Source: Azospirillum sp. (GTDB lineage: Bacteria > Pseudomonadota > Alphaproteobacteria > CACIAM-22H2). Taken from it: 42,974 nucleotides of DNA. Below, one piece after another: positions 8,186-15,696 of the stretch. Where the stretch lies: contig JADCGK010000142.1 in assembly GCA_020249045.1 (NCBI GenBank), forward strand, positions 1 through 42,974, written 5' to 3'. The notes under the pieces were generated by a model. It was not told the origin of the DNA. It saw nothing but the letters and a program-made list of their open reading frames with translations, and searched no databases. The first letter of the stretch is position 1. Each line of letters starts with the position of its first letter. A program made the position numbers and the translations under genes.

Positions 8186-8782
8186 TCAAGCGTAGAAGCG
8201 CGCGAGGCTCGCTTCGATCTGCCGGTGCAACTCGGCGTCGATGTCGCGCATCATTTCCTGGGTCATTTCGTACCAGACGCGCTCGCGGTCGTTGAGCGAG
8301 ATGTTCTCCAGCACCGAGCGCTGGCGCACGGCCGTGGCCGTGGCGATGCCGTCGCGGAAATTGCCGCGCTGCTGGCGGATTTCGACCGCGCATTCGATGC
8401 GCCCGTCGTAACGCTGGGCGGGTTCGGTCGTGAACGTGCCGCGGAAGCCTTGCGTGCGCGGCAGATCGGTTTCGGTCACGCGCGCGTCGAGCACCACGAA
8501 GCGCACGAAGCGTTCGCCGCGGCCCGACGCCGCGAGGCGTTCGGCCGCCCACAGACGCAATGTCGCCTCGGGCGTGCGCGCGAACAGATGTTCGACATGG
8601 GGCGGGGCGAGCGGCGCCTGATAGTCGAACGCGACCTCGACGCGCAAGGCCTCGAAGCGGAACGTGCCGCGCGGGGCGAAGCTGATCGGCGGGAATTGCG
8701 GGGGCGGCGGCAGGTCGGCGCAGGCGGCGAGCGCGGGCGCGGCCGCGGCGGCGGCGAGGAACGAGCGGCGGGACAGCGTCAT
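8186..8782 (-). CDS. Predicted lipoprotein of unknown function
   Basis: A 198-residue protein that I do not recognise. It starts with a twin-arginine-like signal ('MTLSRRSFLAAAAAAPALAA') ending in a lipobox-like 'LAACAD', so it should be exported and lipidated on the Cys at about residue 21. The mature part is a mixed alpha/beta domain with 'FEALRVEVAFDYQAPLAPPHVEH' and a C-terminal 'RVWYEMTQEMMRDIDAELHRQIEASL' helix. Small lipoproteins of this kind occur beside hslO/argF genes in related bacteria as far as I recall, but no function is known to me. It begins 41 bases after hslO and ends one base before paaX, so it belongs to the leftward transcription unit. Confidence 0.8.
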   Translation of the reverse strand: MTLSRRSFLAAAAAAPALAACADLPPPPQFPPISFAPRGTFRFEALRVEVAFDYQAPLAPPHVEHLFARTPEATLRLWAAERLAASGRGERFVRFVVLDARVTETDLPRTQGFRGTFTTEPAQRYDGRIECAVEIRQQRGNFRDGIATATAVRQRSVLENISLNDRERVWYEMTQEMMRDIDAELHRQIEASLARFYA

Positions 8783-8823
8783 CGGGGGTCTCCGTCTTCG
8801 GGGCGCGGGCGAGTGTGCCGCGA

Positions 8824-9786
8824 TCAATCGGCGGCGTAAACCGCGTCGAGATCCGCAAACGCGTGCGTGGTGTTGCAGAACTCGCATGTGAGACGCACCG
8901 CGCCGTCCGGATCGCGCAAGGTTTCGATTTCCGTGCGCGGGATCGCGCGCAACGCCCCGCGCATGCGTCCGGGGCTGCAGCGGCATTTGTGGACGAGCGC
9001 AAGCGGCCGGTAGATCGCCACCCCTTCGGCCAGAAACAGCCGGTCGACGAGCTTCCAGGGCGGCAGGTCGGGATCGACGAGTTCGGCGCCCGTCGCCGAC
9101 CCCATCAGGATCATCGCGCGGCGCCAACCCTCCTCCTCGGCGTCGCGCTTGGCGGCGTCGATGGCCTTGTCCATCCCTTCGGCCGAGCCTTGCGCGTCTT
9201 CGGGGGGCAAACGCTGGATCATCATGGCGCCCGCGCGCCAGTTCAGCACCGCCCCGTCGCCGGGCGCCGCCACGGCCGCCACGGCGACCTTGATGCCGGC
9301 CTCGAACTGCTCGGACTGGCGGAAGTAATGATGCGCGCATTCGGCCAGCGTCGAACCGTCGAGTTCGACGATGCCTTGATAGCGCTCGGCCGCCTCGCCC
9401 TGGTCGACCGTGAAGGCGAGATAACCGGCGCCGAACAGCTTCGGCACGGAAACCGGACCCTCGCCCAGCGCCTTGACGCGCGCCGCGTCGAACTGCGCGT
9501 AGCCGCGCAGATGGCCCGAGGAGGTCACGTCGGCCACGAGCATGCGCACCGGCCCGTCGCCTTTGGTCTGCAGCGTGAAAACGCCGTCGAATTTCAGCGT
9601 CGCGGCGAGCAGCGAAGCGATGGCGAGTGCCTCGGCCAGTGCCTCGGCCACGGGGCGCGGATAGGCGTGGCGGTGCAGGATCGTGTCGAGTGCCGCCCCC
9701 AGCCGCACCGCACGGCCGCGCAAAGCGGACGATTCGATCTGGAACGGCAGGACGACATCGTCTTCGGGAATGCCGGCGCGGTTCAC
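8824..9786 (-). CDS. hslO: Redox-regulated chaperonin Hsp33
   Basis: A 320-residue cytoplasmic holdase activated by oxidation. The N-terminal beta/alpha domain contains 'SLLAATLKFDGVFTLQTKGDGPV' and 'LRGYAQFD'; the redox switch at the C-terminus has C268-x-C270 ('HKCRCS') and C301-x2-C304 ('CEFCNT'), the exact Cys4 zinc motif of the family. The start is GTG at 9786, preceded by GGAG about eight bases upstream. It lies 13 bases after the argF stop, and the argF-hslO order is common in alphaproteobacteria. It may therefore be transcribed from the argD promoter. No residue is missing. Confidence 0.95.
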   Translation of the reverse strand: MNRAGIPEDDVVLPFQIESSALRGRAVRLGAALDTILHRHAYPRPVAEALAEALAIASLLAATLKFDGVFTLQTKGDGPVRMLVADVTSSGHLRGYAQFDAARVKALGEGPVSVPKLFGAGYLAFTVDQGEAAERYQGIVELDGSTLAECAHHYFRQSEQFEAGIKVAVAAVAAPGDGAVLNWRAGAMMIQRLPPEDAQGSAEGMDKAIDAAKRDAEEEGWRRAMILMGSATGAELVDPDLPPWKLVDRLFLAEGVAIYRPLALVHKCRCSPGRMRGALRAIPRTEIETLRDPDGAVRLTCEFCNTTHAFADLDAVYAAD

Positions 9787-9799
9787 GCGCGCTTCTCCG

Positions 9800-10735
9800 T
9801 CACGCCATGCACCAGGCGAGAATGCCCTTTTGCACGTGCAGGCGGTTTTCCGCCTCGTCCCACACGGCCGATTGCGGACCGTCGATGACGCCTTCGGTCA
9901 CCTCTTCGCCGCGATGGGCGGGCAGGCAGTGCAAGAACATCGCGTCGGCCTTGGCCATGCCCATCAGGCGTTCGTCGACGCGATAGGGAACGAGCATGTT
10001 GTGCCGCTTTTCGCGGTTTTCGCGCTCGCGCGCGTTGCCTTCCTGATCCATCGAGACCCACGTGTCGGTGACGACGGCGTCCGCACCGCGCACGGCGGCT
10101 TCGGGATCGGTCAGCAATTGGATGCGCGCGCCCTCGCGCCGCGCCCAGGCGAGCACGTCGTCGGACGGCCGCAACGGTTCGGGGCAGGCGAGGCGCAGCT
10201 CGAAGGCGAAGCGCTGGGCCGCATGGATCCAGGACGCGGCGACGTTGTTGCCGTCGCCCGCCCAAGCCACGACCTTGCCGGCGATCGAGCCCTTGCGCTC
10301 CTCGAACGTCATCACGTCGGCCATCACCTGGCACGGATGCGAACGTTCGGTCAGGCCGTTGATCACCGGCACCGAGGCATGGCGGACCATTTCGTCGAGA
10401 TGCGCGGATTTGTTGGTGCGCAGCATGATCGCGTCGCAATAGCGCGAGAGAACCCGCGCGGTGTCGGCGATGGTTTCGCCGCGGCCGAGCTGGGTGTCGT
10501 GATGGGTGAGGATCACCGCTTCGCCGCCGAGCTGGCGGATGCCGACTTCGAACGAGACCCGCGTGCGCGTCGAGGGCTTCTCGAAGATCATCGCCAGCGT
10601 CTTGCCGGCGAGCGGCTTGTCGCCGGCGCCGAGCCCGCGCTGGGCCTTGTACTTGGCGCCGAGGTCGAGGATCGCGCGCAACGCGCCGGTTTCCAGCGCG
10701 TCGAGATCCAGGAAGTGTTTGGGCGTTTTCGGCAT
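9800..10735 (-). CDS. argF: Ornithine carbamoyltransferase
   Basis: A 311-residue enzyme converting ornithine and carbamoyl phosphate to citrulline in arginine synthesis. The carbamoyl-phosphate loop '[12 protein letters not shown]' is at residues 52-63, the second site '[11 protein letters not shown]' is mid-protein, and the ornithine-binding '[13 protein letters not shown]' is near residue 265. '[10 protein letters not shown]' fills the position of the SMG loop, with Asp in place of Gly. Length is normal. It starts eight bases after the argD stop, and the two are co-transcribed. The track's longer ORF from 11869 is an argD shadow and not an extension. Confidence 0.96.
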   Translation of the reverse strand: MPKTPKHFLDLDALETGALRAILDLGAKYKAQRGLGAGDKPLAGKTLAMIFEKPSTRTRVSFEVGIRQLGGEAVILTHHDTQLGRGETIADTARVLSRYCDAIMLRTNKSAHLDEMVRHASVPVINGLTERSHPCQVMADVMTFEERKGSIAGKVVAWAGDGNNVAASWIHAAQRFAFELRLACPEPLRPSDDVLAWARREGARIQLLTDPEAAVRGADAVVTDTWVSMDQEGNARERENREKRHNMLVPYRVDERLMGMAKADAMFLHCLPAHRGEEVTEGVIDGPQSAVWDEAENRLHVQKGILAWCMA

Positions 10736-10743
10736 GGGCGTCC

Positions 10744-11949
10744 TCATCCGGCCTTGCGCGCGGCGTTTTCGGCGCGCAGGGCGGCGCACGCTTTTTCGAC
10801 CGCGTCCACCGCTTCGGCGACGTGTTTGGGTTCGGCGACCAGCGGCGCCAGGATGCGCACGACGTTGTCGCCGGCACCCGCCGTCAACAGGCCCTGGCCG
10901 CGCAGCGCCTTGACCATGTCCTGGTTCGGCACCTTGCACTTGAGGCCGAGCAGCAGGCCCATGCCGCGCGAATCCTCGAACATGTCGGGATTGCGTTGCA
11001 CGAGGCCGTGCAGCTGTTGTTTGACGTGCGAAGCGAGGGCTTCGACCTTCTCGAAGAACCCGGGGGCGAGCATCACGTCGAGCACGGCGTTGCCCGCCGC
11101 CATGGCGAGCGGGTTGCCGCCGTAGGTCGACCCGTGCGTGCCCGCGACCATGCCAGCGGCCGCTTCGGCCGTGGCGAGGCACGCGCCCACCGGAAAGCCG
11201 TTGCCCAACGCCTTGGCGACCGACATCACGTCGGGCGTCACGCCGGACCATTCGTAGGCGAAAAGCTTGCCCGTGCGGCCCATGCCGGTTTGGATTTCGT
11301 CGAAGAACAGCAGCAGGCCGTGCTTGTCGCACAACGCGCGCAAACCCTTGAGGCATTGCGGCGGTACGGGGCGCACGCCGCCCTCGCCCTGCACGGGTTC
11401 GATCAGGATGCCGGCGGTTTGCGGACCGATCGCCTTTTCGATCGCCTCGTGATCGCCGAAGGGAACCTGATCGAAGCCGTCGACCGGCGGGCCGAACCCT
11501 TCGAGATATTTCTTCTGCCCGCCGGCGGCGAGCGTGGCGAGCGTCCGGCCGTGGAACGCGCCCTCGAACGTCAGGATCCGATAGCGTTCCGGTTGGCCGC
11601 GATGGGCGTGATACTTGCGGACGACCTTGATCGCGCACTCGTTCGCCTCGGCGCCGGAATTGGCGAAGAAAACCGTGTCGGCGAAGGTCGCGGCGACCAG
11701 GCGCTCGGCCAGCTTTTGCTGCTGGGCGATCGGGAAGATGTTCGAGGTGTGCCAGACCTTGTTCATCTGCGCGCTCACCTCGGCGACCAAATGCGGGTGC
11801 GCATGGCCCAAGCCCGTGACCGCGATGCCGCAAGCGAAGTCGAGATAACGTCGGCCGTCGGTGCCCCACAGATACGGGCCTTCGCCGCGCTCGAAACCGA
11901 TTTCGGCGCGCGCATAGGTCGGCATCACGGCGGGGAAAGCGGCGGTCAC
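10744..11949 (-). CDS. argD: Acetylornithine aminotransferase
   Basis: A 401-residue class III PLP aminotransferase of arginine (and possibly lysine) synthesis. It shows '[20 protein letters not shown]' (cofactor phosphate loop), 'FEGAFHGRT', '[15 protein letters not shown]' (PLP-ring Asp) and '[13 protein letters not shown]' (Schiff-base Lys). The start was decided by the ribosome site: GTG at 11949 follows AAGGAG by seven bases, giving '[16 protein letters not shown]'. The upstream ORF extension in the track has no coding character. A promoter and a small hairpin precede it. Class III members can be confused with succinylornithine or 4-aminobutyrate aminotransferases, but pairing with argF settles the assignment. 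Confidence 0.95.
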   Translation of the reverse strand: MTAAFPAVMPTYARAEIGFERGEGPYLWGTDGRRYLDFACGIAVTGLGHAHPHLVAEVSAQMNKVWHTSNIFPIAQQQKLAERLVAATFADTVFFANSGAEANECAIKVVRKYHAHRGQPERYRILTFEGAFHGRTLATLAAGGQKKYLEGFGPPVDGFDQVPFGDHEAIEKAIGPQTAGILIEPVQGEGGVRPVPPQCLKGLRALCDKHGLLLFFDEIQTGMGRTGKLFAYEWSGVTPDVMSVAKALGNGFPVGACLATAEAAAGMVAGTHGSTYGGNPLAMAAGNAVLDVMLAPGFFEKVEALASHVKQQLHGLVQRNPDMFEDSRGMGLLLGLKCKVPNQDMVKALRGQGLLTAGAGDNVVRILAPLVAEPKHVAEAVDAVEKACAALRAENAARKAG

Positions 11950-11981
11950 GATGCTACTCCTTCCTCCTCGAAAACGAACAA

Positions 11982-12000
11982 GGCGCCTTCTTTCGGCGCC
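11982..12000 (-). other. Leader hairpin of the argD mRNA
   Basis: GGCGCC-N7-GGCGCC can form a 6-bp stem with loop GAAAGAA, starting about four bases into the predicted argDF transcript and ending about 30 bases before the GTG start. On the minus strand it is followed by TTGTTCGTTTTCG, which is only a weak U tract, so it could be a 5'-end stabiliser rather than an attenuator. No leader peptide is visible. Confidence 0.4.
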
Positions 12001-12010
12001 GGAAACCCCC

Positions 12011-12039
12011 AGTATCCGGGCGCTTCCCCGAACTGTCAA
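12011..12039 (-). promoter_or_regulatory. Near-consensus sigma70 promoter of argD-argF
   Basis: On the minus strand TTGACA (12039-12034) is followed by a 17-base spacer and GATACT (12016-12011). The -35 is a perfect consensus and the -10 matches at four of six positions. The predicted transcript start is near 12004, giving a ~55-base leader before the argD GTG. It is the strongest promoter-like sequence in the window. Confidence 0.75.
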
Positions 12040-12090
12040 ATACTGCGCCCGCCGCATAGCTGAAATCTAGCTTTTGCAACAATGCCTTAG

Positions 12091-12116
12091 AAAATTGGCG
12101 GTTTAGAGATACCGCC
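12091..12116 (-). terminator. Intrinsic terminator of the PAS gene, overlapping its stop codon
   Basis: On the minus strand GGCGGT-ATCTCTAA-ACCGCC forms a 6-bp G+C-rich stem with an 8-base loop, followed by AATTTTCT. The TAA stop of the PAS-domain gene lies in the loop. It separates the permease/PAS unit from argD, which reads in the same direction. The U tract is short, so strength is uncertain. Confidence 0.5.
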
Positions 12117-12564
12117 CGTCGAGGGCGATCACCTGAAAGCCCACCAGCAAATGGGTCAGGCGGTCCTCGGTCCCCATGGGCAAAATCGCCCGCCACCAGG
12201 ACACTTCGGGGTCACGCGGGTTGTAGCGGGATTTGGGATGATGGACGAAGACCGGGGCGCGGCGGGCGACGACGTCGCGGTATCCGGCCTCCCAGATCCG
12301 CGCCAACGGCTCCTGGATTTCGGAGAGCTTGAGGCCGGTGTATTCGCGCTTGATGAGTTCGGCCGTCCAAGAGCCGAAGACGGCGAAGCGGAAATCGCCG
12401 TCGAGGACTTCGACGAGGTGCAGCCGCCCGAGCCACGGCATGAATTCCTCGAACACGAAATCCGGCCGCGCCGGGTAGGGCCGCGCGCCGCGTTTGGCGT
12501 CCCACAACGCGTGCATGTCGCGCAACCAGCCGGGCAGCTCGTCGAGTGTGGCTTCGCGCATCAT
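12103..12564 (-). CDS. PAS-domain protein (PAS_5-like)
   Basis: A 153-residue cytoplasmic protein resembling the single-domain PAS_5 proteins of alphaproteobacteria. It has 'GRLHLVEVLDGDFRFAVFGSWTAELIKREYTGLKLSEI', a typical run of PAS strands and helices, and a C-terminal 'SWWRAILPMG' to 'LLVGFQVIALDGRYL' strand pair. No kinase, GGDEF or other output domain is attached. ATG at 12564 overlaps the permease stop as ATGA, so the two genes are coupled; a second ATG follows at once (12561). The coupling suggests a link to the transporter, but none is known. Domain call fairly sure; function unknown. Confidence 0.78.
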   Translation of the reverse strand: MMREATLDELPGWLRDMHALWDAKRGARPYPARPDFVFEEFMPWLGRLHLVEVLDGDFRFAVFGSWTAELIKREYTGLKLSEIQEPLARIWEAGYRDVVARRAPVFVHHPKSRYNPRDPEVSWWRAILPMGTEDRLTHLLVGFQVIALDGRYL

Positions 12565-13370
12565 GCGCGCAGCTTGTACCCGCGCGCGAACATCCGCCAG
12601 CACAAAAGTCCCAAACCCGCGTTGACCGCGAGCATGACGCACGCGCCCAAGGCGAGACCCGTATCCGTATGCCCGATGAAGCCGTAGCGGAACCCGTCGA
12701 TCATGTAGAAGAACGGGTTGAGCTGCGCGGCGAGACGCCAAGTCTCGGGCAGGCGGTCGATCGTGTAGAACGTGCCCGACAGGAAGGCGAGCGGCGTCAC
12801 GACGAAGTTGGTGACCGCGGCGATGTGGTCGAATTTCTCCGACCACACGCCGCCCGCGATCCCGAGCAACGACAGCAGCATCGACGCCATCAGGCCGTGG
12901 AACGCGATCCAACCGAACGACGTCACGTGCAGTTCGACGAACGGCACGAGGCACGCGGCGACCACGCCGCCCACGACCAATCCGCGCACGACCCCGCCGG
13001 CCGCGAACCCGATCACGAGTTCGAGCGGCGACAGCGGCGGCATCAGCGAGTCGACGATGTTGCCCTGGACCTTCGCGATGACGATCGAGGACGAGGTGTT
13101 GGCGAAGGCGTTCTGGGCCATCGCCATCATGATCAGCCCCGGCGCCAGGAATTCGACGAACGGAACGCCGCCTTTTTCCTGAACGGCGCCGCCCAGCGCC
13201 AGCGCGAACACCGCCAAAAACAGCAGCGTCGTGACGACGGGGGCCCAGATGGTCTGGGTATGGACCTTCAAAAAGCGCCGGATTTCGCGCCAAGCGAGGG
13301 TTTTGAGGCCGAGCCAATTGACGGCGCCATAGGCGCGCGGGCGCGGCGGAACGGGGGTGGTGTCGGCCAT
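12561..13370 (-). CDS. ABC-2 type transporter permease
   Basis: A 269-residue inner-membrane permease with about six hydrophobic segments ('WAPVVTTLLFLAVFALALGG', 'GLIMMAMAQNAFANT', 'VVRGLVVGGVVAACLVPF', 'LMASMLLSLLGIAGGVW', 'FVVTPLAFLSGTFYTIDRLP', 'GACVMLAVNAGLGLLCW'). 'FLSGTFYTIDRLPE' followed by 'LNPFFYMIDGFRYGF' is the ABC-2/DrrB-NodJ type signature for exporters of drugs, lipids or polysaccharides. Start ATG 13370 ('MADTTPVPP') is preferred to the track's 13451. No ATP-binding subunit is adjacent: recX is divergent and the PAS gene follows. The partner ATPase must lie elsewhere, and the substrate cannot be named. Confidence 0.88.
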   Translation of the reverse strand: MADTTPVPPRPRAYGAVNWLGLKTLAWREIRRFLKVHTQTIWAPVVTTLLFLAVFALALGGAVQEKGGVPFVEFLAPGLIMMAMAQNAFANTSSSIVIAKVQGNIVDSLMPPLSPLELVIGFAAGGVVRGLVVGGVVAACLVPFVELHVTSFGWIAFHGLMASMLLSLLGIAGGVWSEKFDHIAAVTNFVVTPLAFLSGTFYTIDRLPETWRLAAQLNPFFYMIDGFRYGFIGHTDTGLALGACVMLAVNAGLGLLCWRMFARGYKLRA

Positions 13371-13434
13371 CGGGCCGGCACCATAAGTCGAAGCGGGGCT
13401 TCGCGCCACAAGGCTTCCATGGCATCTAGGGGCG

Positions 13435-13971
13435 ATGCGCAAAATCCCCAAACCGCCGACGCCCGAGCGCCTGGAAAAGGCGGCGCTGGCCTATCTGGAA
13501 CGGTACGCCGCCAGCCGCGAAGGGGTACGCCGGGTTTTGATGCGCCGGGTCGAACGCGCCGCGCGCGCGGGCGTCGCGGGCCGCGAGGAGGGGGCCGCGG
13601 CCGTCGAAACCGTGCTGGAAAGGCTCGCCGCCAAGCGGCTGCTGGACGACCGGCTTTACGCCGAAGGCTTGGCCGCGTCGTTGGCGCGGCGGGGTTTGGC
13701 GCGCGGGCGCATCGCCGAACGTCTGAAGCTGAAGGGGTTGGCGCGCGAGGAAATCGCCGCGGCACTCGGGGCGGTCGACGAGACCGGGGACGACGATGCC
13801 GCGCGCGCGGCGCGCTGGGCGAAGAAAAAACGTCTGGGCCCCTACGGCGATCCGGCCAAGCGCGCGGCGCGACGCCTGCGCGACATCGCCGCCCTGGCGC
13901 GCGCGGGCTTCGAACCCGAACTCGCGCGCCGGATCGTCGACGGTCCCGCCGAGGATCAAAGCGGCTTCTGA
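13435..13971 (+). CDS. recX: Regulatory protein RecX
   Basis: A 178-residue modulator of RecA. It is built of three-helix repeats: 'ALAYLERYAASREGVRRVLMRRV' (repeat 1), 'LAAKRLLDDRLYAEGLAASLARRGLARGRIAERLKLKG' (repeat 2, with the family's DD-x-x-Y-A pattern) and 'ARWAKKKRLGPYGD...RRLRDIAALARAGFEPELARRIV' (repeat 3). RecX normally binds and blocks RecA filaments. recA is not next to it here. The gene is highly Arg/Ala-rich, as expected for this base composition. It shares a 64-base divergent gap with the permease and overlaps the convergent GNAT gene by 16 bases. Confidence 0.9.
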   Translation: MRKIPKPPTPERLEKAALAYLERYAASREGVRRVLMRRVERAARAGVAGREEGAAAVETVLERLAAKRLLDDRLYAEGLAASLARRGLARGRIAERLKLKGLAREEIAAALGAVDETGDDDAARAARWAKKKRLGPYGDPAKRAARRLRDIAALARAGFEPELARRIVDGPAEDQSGF

Positions 13972-14405
13972 TAGCGGTAGAAGATCTCGTCGCGGACCCA
14001 GCCCGCGCGTTCGTAGACCGATTGGGCGGTCTTGTTGTCCCGCGCGGTGAAAAGATCGAGCCGCCCCGCCCCGGTCTCGCGCGCGAATTCCTCGACCCGT
14101 TTCATCAACGCGGCCCCCACGCCCGCCTTGCGCAACGACGGCTCGACGAAAATGTCGTTGAGCAGCCAAATGCGCTTCATGAATCCGGTCGAGAAGGTCG
14201 GCGACAGGATCGCGAAGCCGGCGGGCGCGCCGTCCACGCGCGCGAGGAACCCGACGTAATCGCCGGCGGCGAAGCGCGCGCGCAGATAGGCGCGGCTTTC
14301 CTCGGGCATCGGTTCGCGCTTGTAGAAAACGCGGTAGCCGACGATCAGCGGCATCAGCGCGTCGATGTCGTCGAGACCGATGGGCGAGAGGACGGGACCG
14401 GTCAT
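13956..14405 (-). CDS. GNAT-family N-acetyltransferase
   Basis: A 149-residue acetyltransferase. The acetyl-CoA loop is seen in 'FVEPSLRKAGVGAALMKRVEEFA' (R-x2-G-x-G/A pattern), after strands 'GFLARVDGAPAGFAILSP' and 'WLLNDIFVEP', and before 'RLDLFTARDNKTAQSVYERAGWV'. These features place it among aminoglycoside/diamine-type GNATs, but the acceptor is unknown. The ATG overlaps the DUF971 stop (ATGA), making it the last gene of the leftward cnoX operon. Its 3' end overlaps recX on the other strand by 16 bases. Confidence 0.88.
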   Translation of the reverse strand: MTGPVLSPIGLDDIDALMPLIVGYRVFYKREPMPEESRAYLRARFAAGDYVGFLARVDGAPAGFAILSPTFSTGFMKRIWLLNDIFVEPSLRKAGVGAALMKRVEEFARETGAGRLDLFTARDNKTAQSVYERAGWVRDEIFYRYQKPL

Positions 14406-14791
14406 CCGGGTTTGCGGGCCGTCTTGGGTTCGCGCGACAGGCCGCGCTTTTCGAGATTGGCGAGGTAGTCGGCCATCAACGCCGCGGCGTTCTCGCCCAA
14501 TTGGCGCAGATAGTCCCAGGAGTAGATCCCGCTGTCGTGCAGGTCGTCGAACAGGATGCGGATCGCGTAATTGCCCACGGGCTCGACGCCCATGATGCCG
14601 ACATGCCGACGGCCGGGAACGATCTGCTTCTGTCCCGGCCCGTGGCCCATCACTTCGGCCGACGGGCTCTCCACGCGCAGCAATTCCGCGGGCAGCGCGA
14701 AGGTCTTGCCGTCGTCATAGTCGATCTCGAGGATCTTCTCGGCCTTCTTCAGCCGGATCTCGACGGGGCGGTGGACAACGTCGAAGCTCAT
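14402..14791 (-). CDS. DUF971-domain protein
   Basis: A 129-residue protein with the DUF971 fold, also found as the N-terminal domain of gamma-butyrobetaine hydroxylases. It shows '[18 protein letters not shown]', '[15 protein letters not shown]' and the hallmark '[21 protein letters not shown]'. Free-standing DUF971 proteins are widespread in proteobacteria; links to Fe-S handling have been suggested, but no settled function is known. Start and stop both overlap neighbours by four bases (Trm112-like upstream, GNAT downstream), which argues for fixed stoichiometry. Confidence 0.88.
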   Translation of the reverse strand: MSFDVVHRPVEIRLKKAEKILEIDYDDGKTFALPAELLRVESPSAEVMGHGPGQKQIVPGRRHVGIMGVEPVGNYAIRILFDDLHDSGIYSWDYLRQLGENAAALMADYLANLEKRGLSREPKTARKPG

Positions 14792-14979
14792 GGCGCGGCG
14801 TCGAGTTTGCGCGCCTCGTCCACCAGCATGATCGGAATGCCGTCGCGGATCGGAAAGGCGAGGCCCGCGCCATCGCTGACCAATTCGGCGCGCGCGCGAT
14901 CGTAGCGCAGCGGCCCCTTGGTCACGGGGCAGACCAGGATTTCGAGCAGTTTGGGATCGACCTCGGCGCCGTCGGTCAT
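14788..14979 (-). CDS. Trm112-like small protein
   Basis: A 63-residue protein of the Trm112/YcaR family: '[18 protein letters not shown]' then '[18 protein letters not shown]'. In eukaryotes Trm112 activates several methyltransferases; bacterial members are mostly uncharacterised. As is common in alphaproteobacterial members, the family's zinc cysteines are reduced to one (in 'CPVTKG'), so metal binding is unlikely. GAGGAG lies upstream of the ATG. It sits 48 bases after the LON-domain gene and overlaps the DUF971 gene by ATGA. Confidence 0.9.
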   Translation of the reverse strand: MTDGAEVDPKLLEILVCPVTKGPLRYDRARAELVSDGAGLAFPIRDGIPIMLVDEARKLDAAP

Positions 14980-15027
14980 GGTGGCTGTCTCCTCGCCCGC
15001 CGTTGTCGCGCGCGCGCCCTCATGCCG

Positions 15028-15696
15028 TCAATGCTTCAGGCCGCCGCCGCTTTCCGGCGCCAGGGTCCGCGCCTCGACGATGCCGATCATCGCCTTGGCG
15101 CGTTCGGCGAGCCCCGCGCTTTCCAGCAGCGTCTGCTTCTCCTCGGGCGCGAACGGGCACAGCATGGCGATGGTGTTGACCAAGCGCTCGTCGGGCGCCG
15201 TCTCGATGGTCGACCAATCCGCCTGCAACCCTTCCGCCGCGAAGAACCCGCGCAAGCCCGCGAGCAACCGTTTGCGGTCGAACCCGCCGTCCGCGGGGGT
15301 TTCGAAATCGCCTTCATAGGGCGCGAAATCCGCCTTCACGCGGCGATAGCCGCGCGCGGTCGCGATTTCCTCGCCGGCGGCGAAGCGGCACACCCCGGCG
15401 AGCGAGATCAGAAAGCGGCCGTCGTCGGTTTCCGACCACGACACGATGCGCCCCGCGCAACCGATGGGGTAGACCGGCTGGGCCGACGCGCGCGTCTCCT
15501 TGGCCAAAGGCTGGATCATGCCGATCAGCTTGTCGCGCGTGGCGAGCGCGTCTTCGACCATCGCGAGATAACGCGGCTCGAAGATGTTCAGCGGCAGCTT
15601 GCCGCGCGGCAGCAACAGCACGCCCTGAAGCGGGAAGATCGGCAGGGTGCCGGGCATATCCGCCGGCGCCAGCCGTCCGGAGACGCGTCCGGCCAT
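15028..15696 (-). CDS. LON-type substrate-binding-domain protein
   Basis: A 222-residue protein consisting of a Lon N-terminal (LON/PUA-like) domain without AAA or protease parts. 'LPIFPLQGVLLLPRGKLPLNIFEPRYLAMVEDAL' is the diagnostic beginning, and 'GCAGRIVSWSETDDGRFLISLAGVCRF' the second conserved block. A helical C-terminal half follows. Stand-alone LON proteins are thought to bind unfolded or specific proteins, but the role is unproved. Its ATG overlaps the thioredoxin stop by one base (TGATG), tying its synthesis to CnoX; both may act in protein quality control, which is inference from context. Confidence 0.9.
   Translation of the reverse strand: MAGRVSGRLAPADMPGTLPIFPLQGVLLLPRGKLPLNIFEPRYLAMVEDALATRDKLIGMIQPLAKETRASAQPVYPIGCAGRIVSWSETDDGRFLISLAGVCRFAAGEEIATARGYRRVKADFAPYEGDFETPADGGFDRKRLLAGLRGFFAAEGLQADWSTIETAPDERLVNTIAMLCPFAPEEKQTLLESAGLAERAKAMIGIVEARTLAPESGGGLKH

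Noticed and set aside
12546-14468. 640-residue plus-strand ORF over the permease and recX
   Set aside because: It crosses two genes with family motifs on either strand and resembles neither.
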